Assembly: GCA_030710605.1 (NCBI GenBank) | Contig: CP092877.1 | Span: forward strand, 72,391,085-72,455,084 | Origin: Cordylochernes scorpioides | Taxonomy: Eukaryota; Arthropoda; Arachnida; Pseudoscorpiones; Chernetidae | Reading direction: 5' to 3' | Length of the DNA stretch: 64,000 nucleotides | Shown: positions 52,101 to 58,221 of the stretch, in pieces | Layout of the letters: each line of letters starts with the position of its first letter | Numbering within the stretch: position 1 is the first letter of the stretch | The notes under the pieces: generated by a model | Told to the model about the DNA's origin: nothing | What the model saw: only the letters and a program-made list of their open reading frames with translations | Database searches by the model: none | Program-made: the position numbers and the translations under genes

Positions 52101-55100
52101 CTTCACCAAGGGAGCTCCGTTCCCTCTCTACTACGACCTGGTCAAGGGAAAAGTATGTACTCTCTCACATAACTTGATGTGACACTGTTCTTGAGCCAGA
52201 TTTCACATCTAGTTTTTATTGAGGGAAAGCCTCTCCAATAATTGCCATTTCACTTCTATGAAAGCTGATGGACAAACACCTTTTTTTTCTGTGTGCAAAG
52301 AAGTTAAAAATAAAAAGATGCGCATGTCCACTTAACTGGTATCAAAAGATTAGTGGAAATTAGCCAACTGTTGAACTTGAACCAAGTTGAGTAACATTTT
52401 AAATACGTTTCTGCTGTTACTTTTTCCAATACAGTAGAACCTCCCCTAGCAGACATTTCTCTACCAAGAACAGTTTCATCTTTACCAACTAGATGCCCTC
52501 TGGGACACCTTGACTCTGCAGCTAGGTCTACTGCATGTTTGATTTGCCATAGTAATGAGGGAAAGTTTGCATATCAGAAATAGGAGCTTTTATACACAAA
52601 TTTCAAAAAAATTAATGAGTCAAGCCCTTCATATATTTTCATATCTCTCAATATAGCAGTGTAAGAAATCTGTTTACTTTAAAAACTAGTGCATATAATA
52701 CTCATACAGGTGCAAATTGACATTCCTTTTGTGGGTGATCTAACAGAGAATTGTTATGATTGCTGCAGGTTTGTTTCTGCTGTAAGCAGACAAGGTTTTC
52801 CTTCTTCGGCTCCAAGGGCACCCCCTGCAAGCTGTGTGAGAGGATAGTGTGTGACAAGTGCACCACAAGGGTAAATATCCAATCCTCCTCCCAGTTGTCA
52901 CCAACCTTACACACTGTGCCAACAGATGAGGCTACCCCTGGAGTGTCCGGCCTCCATCCCTGTCTGTCTCCTCACCCCAAGTCCAGAGGAGGACCAGGAG
53001 CGGCCCCTGTGGAGGTTAAAAGAAACTCTAAAGCTCTCTAGGTATATATACCTCAGCTTATTACTACTTCAACTTGGTGAATCAATAGTCATTGTGTTGT
53101 TAAATAATTATATATTGTACACACTCATATCTTTGGGATATGTATACATTCATGGACAAAATTTAATTTTAATGAGACAGAGATTGTTCACACTTGGTTA
53201 TTTATGATAAAATTGTGAAAAAGTTTTAAAATTAATAAATAAGCCCGTTGAAGAGCGATTATCGCTTGAAAGCTGGCGTTTGTTTAATAAAAAGAAACTG
53301 ATTGTGAGAAAATATTTGTAATTTTATAACACTTGGTTATCTCGTGTCTTCAATAAAGGTCACTGTAATATCTTTCAAAGTTATTGTCTGAATCCCGATA
53401 TACATGCTAAAAGGTACAACTTCTTAAGTTTTGTCCATGAGTGTATATATAAACTGCTGTTTATACCCATAATGTTGTTTATATAAATAATGTAATGCAT
53501 GGTACCTCAGTTTGTGGCTATAATCCATTCCAGAGATATGTTTGTTAACTAAAATGTTCGTAGTGCAAAACAAAATTTCCAGTTTTAAATAATTGAACAC
53601 ACAATACTCTTGCACGATTATATATTTGATAATCCCATTATATATATATATATTGATGGAAATAATTAACTGACTTACTGCAACATTTTATTGGAAGCTT
53701 TCGGTTCTTACCCTTTCTCAACCTGTATTTTAAATTTAAAAAATATATTTATTAAATTTATACACACATAAATAACTAGCCGAATGACCCGGGCAACGCC
53801 CGTGTTTTACCCGATTGAATGTTTTGATTCAAATACTATTTGTTACAATTATAAATTGGCGCCTTAAATAAATGCATATATTAGTTAATAACTATAGCCT
53901 ATGTGCTTTATCTGTCTATGTACTGTTGGCTTCCGTAGGCGTCTCTTACTGGGAAGAAGAAAGAGAGGATTCCATTTAGTTATTAACTAATATATGCATT
54001 TATTTAAGGAGCGACCCGCTCCAACACAATAGTTACAAAAACCAAAAGCGAGTGGGGGGGGGGGGGGGGGGCAAAGGTGGCGTGATCGTAGCCAACCAAT
54101 AGGAGAGCGCCATTCCAAAAAAAAAAGCAAACGGTGACAGAGATGAAGAATTAAGAATGCATGACGCTCGTAACTGTATATAGAATACTCTAATAATATA
54201 CCCAAATCCGGTCATGAAATATGGATTATATAACCACCACAAGTTACATAAGGTATTTTATTATTATATTATGAAAATTCAAAACTATTATAGATGCGTA
54301 TGATTCTTTTAAAAATTTAACAATTTCTACCATCCTTGAAAAAATCAAATTGACCTAATAGATGGTGCCCTAATGCATCATAGTATATATTGTATGTATA
54401 ATAGTATTGTATATTGTTTATGAATTATTATTTATAATTAAATATATTAACACAAAGCAATAACGCGGCATCTATACATATAAAATAAAAGGATTTAAAA
54501 GTGCGAATGTTTTTTTATACATAATACAAACTTCTATTTTTTCATCGCAGTAAGGACAGTAGAAGTTTGTATTATGTATAAAAAAACATTCGCGCTTTTA
54601 AATCCTTTTATTTTATAATTAAATATATATTGCTCAAACTCCAGGTTATTCAAGGTGCCACTGTTACCAAGTATCTATTTGGTAGATATAATATAGGAAT
54701 TGTCAAGCTGCTATCCCAGGATTCTGATACAAAGTCCAAGCTGTGCATGTTGATTTGTACTTCCATTGTAGAGTGGGCTGCTGGCACAGGACGGCTTGCA
54801 GCACCACCTACTTCTCCATTACATAGAAATGAAAAGTTTCACAAATAATTTCATTCGTATACTACAATAAGAAGAATCATGAGGGCTGGTCCAACCATCT
54901 CATTACTTATTTAAACTTTCAGTGTTCTTCTGTCCCCCTTGTCCAGGTAGTCACCCAAACAACTAAAGTGATGATTGGAGCCATCTAAGCTAAAACACCT
55001 GTCTTGTGTGACACAGTCTCTTGCCAAAGAAGGTCTCCCACAATGACTGCATCATCAACAACAACAACCTCCGCCACTCCCAGTCGTTCAGCCACATGCC

Positions 55101-55269
55101 GGCGTCCACAGCAGTGAGCACCGAGACGTGCAGCCTACCTGAACTAACAGAGGACACTCCCCTGATGCCTGTCTGCCGGGAGTGCAAGTACATGGTGTGT
55201 TACATCGTCACCCCACCAGAGCTGCGGCCGGAGCCCCCGTCTCTCAGCTCCGACATCATCCCCCTGTGA
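28787..55269 (+). CDS. spire: Spire-type actin nucleation factor, 12 exons visible (5' partial)
   Basis: Spire proteins nucleate actin filaments through tandem WH2 repeats, bind formins through the KIND domain and target membranes through a modified FYVE finger. Coding exons are 28787-28981, 45743-45868, 47003-47074, 47689-47843, 49602-49688, 49744-49864, 50717-50875, 51213-51328, 51973-52152, 52769-52870, 52926-53041 and 55017-55269. All introns are GT-AG and all junction phases agree. Order: KIND (exons 1-3, continuing into 4), WH2 region (exons 4-6), proline-rich linker (7-8), Spir-box (9), FYVE-like finger (10-12), TGA stop. About 540 codons are visible; animal Spires are commonly 600-1000 residues. 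The N-terminal KIND exon(s) were not found upstream. Exon 4 lacks one base, which breaks the frame; every later exon is intact, so an assembly error or polymorphism is as likely as a null allele. The first visible intron is about 16.8 kb. Confidence 0.95.
29078..29180 (+). pseudogene. U6-like unit 1
   Basis: Full-length U6 match, but the invariant ACAGAGA box reads ACGGAGA, and an extra T precedes AGC. No 3' T-run. Confidence 0.7.
29191..29293 (+). pseudogene. U6-like unit 2
   Basis: ACAGAGA is intact; GCGTAAGG replaces GCGCAAGG. No terminator follows. Confidence 0.7.
29304..29406 (+). pseudogene. U6-like unit 3 (closest to consensus)
   Basis: ACAGAGA, CATGGCCCCTGCGCAAGG and AAATCGTGAAGCG are intact. 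No terminator follows. Confidence 0.7.
29417..29519 (+). pseudogene. U6-like unit 4
   Basis: ACAGAGA is intact; the 5' stem carries CTTATTCGGCGATAC, which weakens pairing, and TTGAAAC replaces TTGGAAC. Confidence 0.7.
29530..29632 (+). pseudogene. U6-like unit 5
   Basis: Nearly identical to unit 1, including ACGGAGA and CATGGCTCC. Confidence 0.7.
29643..29745 (+). pseudogene. U6-like unit 6
   Basis: ACAGAGA is intact; it shares the CTTATTCGG variant with unit 4 and has CATTGCCCC. The spacer after it diverges (CTATGGCTGTAG), marking the array end. Confidence 0.7.
29752..31033. other. No gene seen (large Spire intron)
   Basis: AT-rich with CT and T microsatellites (about 30537-30555). Nothing recognised. 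Confidence 0.5.
31034..31288. mobile_element. Tc1/mariner-like MITE, copy with long T-run
   Basis: Diverged ends (GACTCGTGGGCAAAACTTGA and CCACGAGTGTGTA) and an internal run of more than 40 T at about 31088-31134, the expanded form of the short T-run in copy 2. Confidence 0.75.
31290..31500 (+). mobile_element. SINE copy, plus orientation
   Basis: A decayed B-box-like GGGTCGAAACCCGC, a T-run linker, then GCAAGTGCAAAAGTCGAAC and the CACTATGATTATCAT 3' half. It overlaps the left arm of the large inverted duplication. Confidence 0.55.
31378..32127. repeat. Large inverted duplication, about 240-bp arms
   Basis: 31378-31617 and 31891-32127 are inverse copies with few differences, separated by about 270 bp. 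Each arm carries the 3' half of the SINE plus unrelated DNA containing CTACCACCACCACC, so a SINE-containing segment was duplicated in inverse. No target duplication was identified. Confidence 0.8.
32600..32725 (-). mobile_element. SINE head fragment
   Basis: GGGAATCGAACCCGGGTT is an intact B box on the minus strand. CGGGGGCCATTGAAGCA matches the SINE body. The tRNA anticodon part is diverged. Confidence 0.55.
32730..33262. other. No gene seen (large Spire intron)
   Basis: Short unique sequence and a GA microsatellite at 33196-33212. Confidence 0.5.
33263..33312. repeat. Hairpin AATAAAAAGGCATATATTGG
   Basis: Short palindrome around GGATTAATTGATCC with the 20-base left arm mirrored at the right. 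Confidence 0.5.
33471..33705. mobile_element. Foldback element, about 97-bp arms
   Basis: The left arm (33471-33570) and right arm (33609-33705) are near-perfect inverse copies, including GCCGCAAACTAGCGGCCTCG. The loop is about 38 bp. GC content is high against AT-rich flanks. Confidence 0.75.
34168..36077 (+). mobile_element. hAT DNA transposon with terminal repeats and 8-bp target duplication
   Basis: The ends are TAGGGCCTCCAATCCCGG on the left and CCGGGATTGGAAGCCCTA on the right, inverted with one mismatch. The flanking 8-mers at 34160-34167 and 36078-36085 are both CACACAAT, the target-duplication size of hAT elements. Subterminal regions at both ends are crowded with CCCGGGAT motifs, likely transposase binding sites. 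Length is 1,910 bp. The internal transposase is broken and its C-terminal part is missing, so this is a decayed, internally deleted copy. It sits inside the large Spire intron. Confidence 0.93.
34916..35755 (+). pseudogene. hAT transposase remnant with BED zinc finger
   Basis: One reading frame covers the whole segment, interrupted by TAA at 35156-35158 and TAG at 35675-35677. The first part has a BED-type finger: an upstream tryptophan, QCIACK, then LHVHQKAVH. The second part has [19 protein letters not shown] and [13 protein letters not shown], typical of the hAT catalytic region. After the TAG the frame still reads [17 protein letters not shown] before the next stop. Only about 280 codons remain of an expected 600 or so, and the C-terminal dimerisation domain is absent. 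It cannot supply transposase. Confidence 0.85.
36100..36700. repeat. Diverged repeat shared with 24400-24830
   Basis: AACACAGTGTCTC, GTCCCTATCCCTAG, CCGGGAGTCAACACC, ACTTGACAGCGGTAG and AGATTGATTTGCACAGC. The hAT element abuts its left side. Confidence 0.5.
36701..38334. other. No gene seen (large Spire intron)
   Basis: G run near 37571-37587, T runs near 37016. Moderately GC-rich and repeat-poor from 37,600. Confidence 0.5.
38349..38767. mobile_element. Foldback element with hammerhead-like hairpins, 12-14-bp target duplication
   Basis: TTAAAAATGACCTA flanks both sides (38335-38348 and 38766-38779). Arms of about 70 bp run from 38386 to 38454 and back from 38491 to 38567. Three hairpins of the form CTGTTGA, helix, GAAA or its decayed form are present (38453-38480 on minus, 38471-38495, 38641-38666 on plus). 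No ORF. Confidence 0.75.
39085..39316. mobile_element. Foldback element with hammerhead-like hairpin, 12-bp target duplication
   Basis: ACAGGTTCAAAT occurs at 39073-39084 and 39317-39328. Between them inverted halves each carry a GCCCGAAAG or CTTTCGGGC motif, and the left half has a CCTTCTACAGG partner (39165-39195). An 18-T run lies near the left end. Confidence 0.75.
39329..42159. other. No gene seen (large Spire intron)
   Basis: Repeat-poor, moderate GC, C run at about 40230-40241. Short ORFs lack domains. Confidence 0.5.
42160..42245. mobile_element. Fragment related to the 46040 repeat
   Basis: ATAATATAATTTGAGAGAAA then TCCATCCAGGGAAGACAC, similar to the starts of the copies at 19880 and 46040. 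The hairpin part is absent. Confidence 0.4.
42350..42530 (+). mobile_element. Second copy of the GAAACGT repeat
   Basis: Inverted CTCTCCTCAGAGG and AAGGAGAGTGGCAGAGATTC precede GAAACGTT at 42443-42450. Same family as 5187. Confidence 0.45.
42531..43784. other. No gene seen (large Spire intron)
   Basis: AT-rich, with a possible SINE scrap near 43660-43735. Nothing coding. Confidence 0.45.
43785..44200. mobile_element. Inverted/direct triplet of AAAGAGGGAG repeats
   Basis: A block with AAAGAGGGAG, CCTCGAAATAT and CTTTCAC occurs forward at 43787, inverted at 43891-43945 and forward at 44105-44195. The last two bound about 150 bp of unrelated DNA like terminal repeats. Confidence 0.5.
44325..44362 (+). 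mobile_element. Short remnant of the palindromic family
   Basis: Only GTGAACCCTCCCAGCGGTG and its flanks are recognisable. Confidence 0.35.
44430..44860. promoter_or_regulatory. GC-rich island in the large Spire intron
   Basis: CpG-rich, repeat-free, with GCGGCGGCGGC and open frames on both strands, about 0.9 kb before the second visible exon. An internal promoter or enhancer is possible; no initiation motif is decisive. Confidence 0.25.
45272..45549 (-). mobile_element. tRNA-derived SINE, same family
   Basis: Aligns with the 49100 SINE from the CCATGATAATCAT end to the tRNA head, whose B box has decayed (GGATTCGATACCGGGTCG on plus). It lacks the middle GGGGCCATTGG block. Lies just before the second visible Spire exon. 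Confidence 0.75.
45743..45868 (+). CDS. spire: Spire exon, KIND domain C-terminal half
   Basis: Forty-two residues starting [19 protein letters not shown] and ending with a helix that includes [14 protein letters not shown]. This matches the part of KIND that follows the acidic loop in animal Spires. Acceptor CTGCAG, donor GTAACA, phase 0 at both ends. Confidence 0.93.
46040..46155 (-). mobile_element. Foldback-family fragment with degenerate hairpin
   Basis: GAGAGAAGTAAAATATTCAT, CTAGGGAAGAGTG, then ATCTTTCGGGC and AACCCTTGAATG. Related starts lie at 19880 and 42160. It lies in the second visible Spire intron. Confidence 0.5.
46440..46960. promoter_or_regulatory. Unique, motif-rich part of a Spire intron
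   Basis: Includes AATATGGCGGC (YY1-like), TGCTGCCATCTT, GTTAACAGC and TGTAATTAGCG. It has no repeats and no coding match, and lies just before the exon at 47003. Confidence 0.25.
47003..47074 (+). CDS. spire: Spire exon, KIND-WH2 connector
   Basis: Twenty-four residues ending LDALRIKDW, equivalent to the short segment before the conserved tryptophan-rich ARFW/ASLW stretch. Acceptor TTTCCAG, donor GTGAGC, phase 0 at both ends. Confidence 0.9.
47689..47843 (+). CDS. spire: Spire exon, end of KIND and start of WH2 region, with a 1-base deletion
   Basis: The exon opens [19 protein letters not shown] and runs to [11 protein letters not shown], typical of Spires. It is 155 nt long, whereas flanking phases and homology call for 156 nt (52 codons). 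After the CTC codon at 47797-47799 the frame slips. Reading one base later restores the expected [14 protein letters not shown] up to the GTGAGC donor. One base is therefore missing at about 47799/47800. Confidence 0.9.
48087..48363. mobile_element. Foldback element with hammerhead-like core, 11-bp target duplication
   Basis: ATATGTTCTTT lies at 48076-48086 and 48364-48374. The element is an imperfect palindrome of about 277 bp. On the plus strand at 48270-48302 it carries CTGATGA, a GTGC/GCGC helix and GAAAGC. The other arm has lost the GAAA half. It sits in the Spire intron between 47844 and 49601. Confidence 0.75.
48615..48774. mobile_element. Near-perfect palindromic MITE
   Basis: Arms of about 75 bp run from TAAATTAAGAAAAAGGCATC to CGGAATAAATAT and back around a GTTG centre. 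The outer GGCATCTCCTTATCGTG resembles the foldback at 13166; the inner GCGCCATCTATCGGAATAAA recurs at 28306. Confidence 0.75.
48955..49486 (-). mobile_element. Foldback element interrupted by a SINE
   Basis: The left arm 48959-49033 (TAATAAGACCAAATCCAAAT, then a CTGATGA core, helix and GAAATGTC on minus) is mirrored by 49065-49099 plus 49445-49486. The SINE at 49100-49433 splits the right arm. Confidence 0.7.
49100..49433 (-). mobile_element. Full-length tRNA-derived SINE with 11-bp target duplication
   Basis: ATGCTGCTACT flanks at 49089-49099 and 49434-49444. On the minus strand it opens with a tRNA-like head (TGGAAGGGTGG A-box-like, GGTTCGATTCC B box), then a body with a poly-A linker, ATGGCCCCCGATTCTTGC and GTAGACATGTGGTGCACTTA, and an A-rich tail. 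This is the best copy of the window's dominant SINE. Confidence 0.85.
49602..49688 (+). CDS. spire: Spire exon, WH2 region
   Basis: Twenty-nine residues, [20 protein letters not shown] and then IRSRPPLTP. This is the most conserved WH2-containing stretch of Spires. Acceptor TGTCCAG, donor GTAAGT, phase 0 at both ends. Confidence 0.96.
49744..49864 (+). CDS. spire: Spire exon, further WH2 repeats
   Basis: Forty codons plus one base. It begins [20 protein letters not shown] and continues into a basic helix with [16 protein letters not shown], matching the distal WH2-like segment. The preceding intron is only 55 nt. Confidence 0.94.
50717..50875 (+). CDS. spire: Spire exon, proline-rich linker
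   Basis: The reading [20 protein letters not shown] followed by an acidic [14 protein letters not shown] stretch fits the low-complexity linker between WH2 and Spir-box. Acceptor GTGCAG was chosen because it keeps phase 1; the upstream alternative AAACAG gives an immediate stop. Confidence 0.82.
51213..51328 (+). CDS. spire: Spire exon, linker with RRHSI motif
   Basis: Thirty-eight codons with [20 protein letters not shown], comparable to the basic RRHSI motif of animal Spire linkers. Acceptor ATGCCAG completes a glycine codon with the preceding exon; donor GTAAGT. Confidence 0.82.
51436..51523 (+). mobile_element. SINE 3' end with A-tail
   Basis: CCTACCATGATAATCATGG to CTAGGGATAAGC and an A run: the last 75 bp of the SINE in plus orientation, 5' truncated. 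Confidence 0.7.
51973..52152 (+). CDS. spire: Spire exon, Spir-box
   Basis: Sixty codons. [19 protein letters not shown] is the conserved Spir-box. The exon ends YYDLVKGK immediately before the zinc-finger exon. Acceptor TGTGTAG, donor GTATGT, phase 0. Confidence 0.95.
52769..52870 (+). CDS. spire: Spire exon, FYVE-like zinc finger part 1
   Basis: Thirty-four codons starting [20 protein letters not shown] and then [11 protein letters not shown]. The cysteine spacing is that of the modified FYVE finger of Spires. Acceptor CTGCAG, donor GTAAAT. Confidence 0.95.
52926..53041 (+). CDS. spire: Spire exon, FYVE-loop insert
   Basis: Begins [18 protein letters not shown], matching the MRLP start seen after the first finger half in vertebrate Spires. 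Ends LKLS with two bases of a split codon. The preceding intron is 55 nt. Confidence 0.9.
53144..53445. mobile_element. Tc1/mariner-like MITE carrying a nested insertion
   Basis: Ends TACATTCATGGACAAA and TTTTGTCCATGAGTGTA. A 127-bp insert with a 12-bp duplication sits within (53202-53328). It lies in the last Spire intron. Confidence 0.8.
53202..53328 (+). mobile_element. 127-bp insertion with hammerhead-like hairpin inside a Tc1-like MITE
   Basis: ACACTTGGTTAT is duplicated at 53190-53201 and 53329-53340; the flanking DNA is a MITE whose sequence is continuous in other copies, so the empty site is known. The insert contains CCGTTGA, a hairpin GAGCGA/TCGCTT and GAAAGC (53245-53273). Confidence 0.8.
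53776..54050 (-). mobile_element. Helitron 3' end, interrupted by a foldback MITE
   Basis: CTAG with the GC hairpin at 53776-53810 matches the Helitron at 56289. The similarity breaks at about 53868 where a small foldback element begins, then resumes with CCCGCTCCAA near 54008. The 5' TC end was not found. The right boundary is approximate. Confidence 0.55.
53868..54008. mobile_element. Foldback MITE, 30-bp arms
   Basis: TAAATAAATGCATATATTAG and the rest of a 30-bp arm at the left recur inverted at 53977-54007. The insert splits a Helitron remnant. Confidence 0.6.
54285..54390 (+). mobile_element. Fragment of the palindromic family head
   Basis: GCGTATGATTCTTTTAAAAA and CAATTTCTACCATCCTTG resemble the head of the 57480 and 7920 copies. 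It lies just upstream of the 54448 element. Confidence 0.45.
54448..54616. mobile_element. Internally deleted palindromic element, same family, 12-bp target duplication
   Basis: It starts TAACACAAAGCAATAACGCGG, then arms equivalent to the ends of the 58616 element flank a short centre. Flanking 12-mers at 54436-54447 and 54617-54628 are both AATTAAATATAT. The extended end is on the left here and on the right in the 58616 copy, so the two copies are inserted in opposite orientation. Confidence 0.85.
55017..55269 (+). CDS. spire: Spire terminal exon with last CxxC and stop
   Basis: After acceptor ACACAG the frame runs for 83 residues to TGA at 55267-55269. It contains [15 protein letters not shown], the final CxxC pair that completes the zinc finger. 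The Asn- and Ser-rich stretch before it is variable linker. Phase agrees with the previous exon. Confidence 0.88.
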
Positions 55270-55605
55270 TGCTAGCTAGTCTGCCCCCACCACCATTTAT
55301 TTATATATATATATCACCTACCCTTGTTGATATGTTTCCAATGCTTCTAAAAATTTAAAGTTTTTATATTAAAAATCTTTATATATGTACAAAAAAAAAG
55401 CTATTGCTACAAAAGATATTTTTCTATTGGCCTTTTTATGTTTCTATTAGCTCTCTCTAACTGACCACAAGAGTTGATATTTTTGATGAAGAAAAAGTTT
55501 GTTTTTTTTCTAATATGTTTCTCCCTTCTTAATAAATTGTTACAAAAGTTTCTATTTATGCAGGCAGTTGCCTGCTCTGTGGATATTTGTAAAATAAACA
55601 ATGTA
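55270..55605 (+). other. Putative Spire 3' UTR with AATAAA signals
   Basis: The AT-rich sequence after the Spire stop contains AATAAA near 55530, 55593 and 55657. Which one is used cannot be told from sequence. Confidence 0.4.
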
Positions 55606-55770
55606 AAGGTTTGTCTCCCCATCCATGTAGATAGTGTAAATATATCATTGAGATCTCAAAATAAAACTTCACTTCTTGATATTAATATCTTATCTCTTTG
55701 CTATACATACATACACCACATTGTTGTTGATGGCATACAATAGATTAAATTCCCAAGATATAGATAATAT

Positions 55771-56113
55771 ATTATTATTATTTTTTTTTTTTTTGCTTAT
55801 CCCTAGTACACGTGGTACAGGCCATTATAATCATGGTGGGTAGTTAGCGACTGCTTTTTTTTTTTTTACTGTAAGCGCACCACATGTCTACACATGTGAA
55901 AAGCAGTTCGACTTTGCACTTACAAATGTGACAGAGCCCCGTTTGGTTACTTGCACTCGCTGGTGGGGTTGGACTTTTGCAAGAATCGGGGGCCATTGGA
56001 GCATTTTTTTTTTTTAAACAGAAAAAAAGTGTCCAATGCGGGAATCGAACCCGGGTCGTAGTTGTCGAAAACCAAACGGTTTAACCAGCCTTCCACCGAC
56101 CCCCCCCCCCCCC
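55771..56113 (-). mobile_element. tRNA-derived SINE, same family
   Basis: Near full length, with an intact B box (GAATCGAACCCGGG on plus) and linker TTTTTTTTTTTTT. It lies between the Spire and PGK genes. Confidence 0.8.
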
Positions 56114-56288
56114 TCCCCAATTTAATATTACAGTATTGCTATCATGATGGCATCATTACCTGAAATTTAGCAAACTTCTATAAAAATTGTTGCTGTTAGT
56201 GTCCTTCAAGTCGGGTTTGACTCACACACATTCTCCTATTATTAAGGTATAGAAAATTCAATATATATACTTATCACTTTATTATATA

Positions 56289-56782
56289 CTAGCCGAATGA
56301 CCCGGTCAACGCCCGGGTTTTACCCGATTAAATGTTTTTATTCAAATACTATTCGTTACAATTATAAATTGGTACCGTGGATGTCACTCTTGTGAAACGT
56401 CCCGCTCCAAACTTTGTGTCTGAGAAGTGATATTTTTATAGAAAGATGATCTGGCTTTTGTTTTCTGCTCGAATGAATGTTTTTCTGTTAGAATTTTGTT
56501 CCTGCGTACAAAATAATGAACTGGTTTCACCCGTGGTCTCTGCTTTTTGGAATTTTTTCCCGATATAATTTTGTATATGATAATCAAACATGATACAGCA
56601 ATATCGTCATCATCATTTTCTGACTAAAAATATAGTTTTAATAATTGATTTATATATTTTTTAAAATAGCCTATCGTCTTCCCCGTATTTTTTTACCTAT
56701 GTATGGAAATTTTGGTTTGAATTAGTGAACTACTGCGAATTTGTATACCGGACATACAAACATTCATTTTTATATATATAGA
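56289..56782 (-). mobile_element. Non-autonomous Helitron
   Basis: On the minus strand it starts TCTATATATATAAAAATGAA and ends with the hairpin CCCGGGCGTTGACCGGG followed by TCATTCGGCTAG, inserted between A and T. Length 494 bp. It shares about 90 bp at its 3' end with the copy at 53776. It lies between Spire and PGK. Confidence 0.75.
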
Positions 56783-57479
56783 TATACTTATCAAAATTTT
56801 ACATTAAATGGTAATTTTTCTGTAGCTCCTAGTTATAATACCCATCTCCAAAAATAAACCATATCCATCAATATTTTTATCACATATTACAGGGTGTATC
56901 AGGGAAATTGGGAAAAATGAAATTTGACACATATATATTTGTGTTGTTTTGATTTATCCAATGTAGTTTCCATTATAAACTATAACAGTCTCGAAGCGAT
57001 TGCGGAATAAAGCAATTTCAGTTATATTTCATATTCTGGCTTTTATGAAGGGTATAGGACTTAACACCAAAGTCCTCAATGGATAGTTCTGGCAATTGTC
57101 ATAGAGCTAATGTCCATTTCCTTGGCTATGGTTCCCCTACTTCAGGGTTTCCATCAATTTTCTCCTTAATATTTTTGACAAATTCTTTGCCTGATTGATG
57201 GGAACCTTGTCTGATTGATGGGAATGCTTTTTCCTTGCAGCCATTCTCTCTTTGTTATACTGTCAGCCTCATCAAACTGTCTCTTGACATAATAAGATTA
57301 AGCTCTTTGGTGATTCTTCCGGTATGCAGAGCAATGATGATGGCTGCTGGAAAGTAGTATTTGTCTTATGGAAGTTATTCCTAATTTACCTGATACACCC
57401 TGTATAAATTTAGTAAGACAAAACTCTTAAGGTTGGCTGTCATTATAGACCCTTTTGTTCCATTTAGTATAATATACTT

Positions 57480-57780
57480 ATTTGTTTGTAATATGATGCA
57501 CTAGCGCGCCATCTGTTATCAAAATACGAAACTATTTTAAAGGCGTAAGATTCTTTTTTCATATTAAACAATTTCTACTGCCCTTACTGCAATGGAAAAA
57601 TTAATGAGAGGGCCTGGCTCATCAGTGGTGAACCCTCTCAGCGGTTTCGCCAGTTTAATCTACCATACCGCTGTTATATTGCATTTTCGATCTTCCTTTT
57701 ATAATGATACTGTTGATAGACTCTTTGAATGGGTATTTTAGAATAACTATGGACATTAGCTTAGAGGACAGTAGAATTAC
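57480..57780 (+). mobile_element. Single-unit relative of the palindromic family
   Basis: Aligns through the CGCGCCATCTGTTATC head, the CTACTGCCCTTACTGCAATG block, the pseudoknot (57606-57653) and a tail with GGACAT and GAGGACAGTAGAATTA. It represents one unpaired arm. Boundaries are approximate. Confidence 0.65.
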
Positions 57781-58177
57781 ATACATTTATAAATATATAA
57801 TATGCTATAATATTATTTGTTTGTGTTACCTTGTCAGAATAAACATTTGCTCTAACATATCCAACATTCCGAGGTATATAAGAGTCTTCTGTGCTTCAGT
57901 TGATTTTCAAATTATCAATTCATTACAACCTAGCAGCTGTAGAGAGCACACTTTGCTCTCCACATTATATGGAACACACAGCCAATAATTGGATTGTAGT
58001 AGTTAAAGTAGGTTGGGATTCTGAGTAACTGTTAAGTTAGAGTTAGTTGAGTTAAAGATGGTAATCTGTGTCATTGCATTATAGTTAGTTTGTTAGTTGA
58101 ATTATTGAGATGTATGTAAAATCACTCAACAAACAAACAGAAAGAATGGTTAAATATGAAGCCAGCCATTGATGTGG

Positions 58178-58221
58178 TTAGAAGGCATCAGTCAGGGCAG
58201 CCAAACCTGGCAGAAATTTAC
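58178..58221 (-). CDS. Pgk: PGK terminal exon
   Basis: Encodes [14 protein letters not shown] followed by TAA at 58180-58178. Too short to stand out as an ORF; found from acceptor GTGCAG and the expected GKxLPG C-terminus. Confidence 0.93.

Noticed and set aside
57606..57653. Calling the pseudoknot an HDV-like ribozyme
   Set aside because: Stem order is similar, but there is no P4 hairpin and no convincing catalytic cytosine region.
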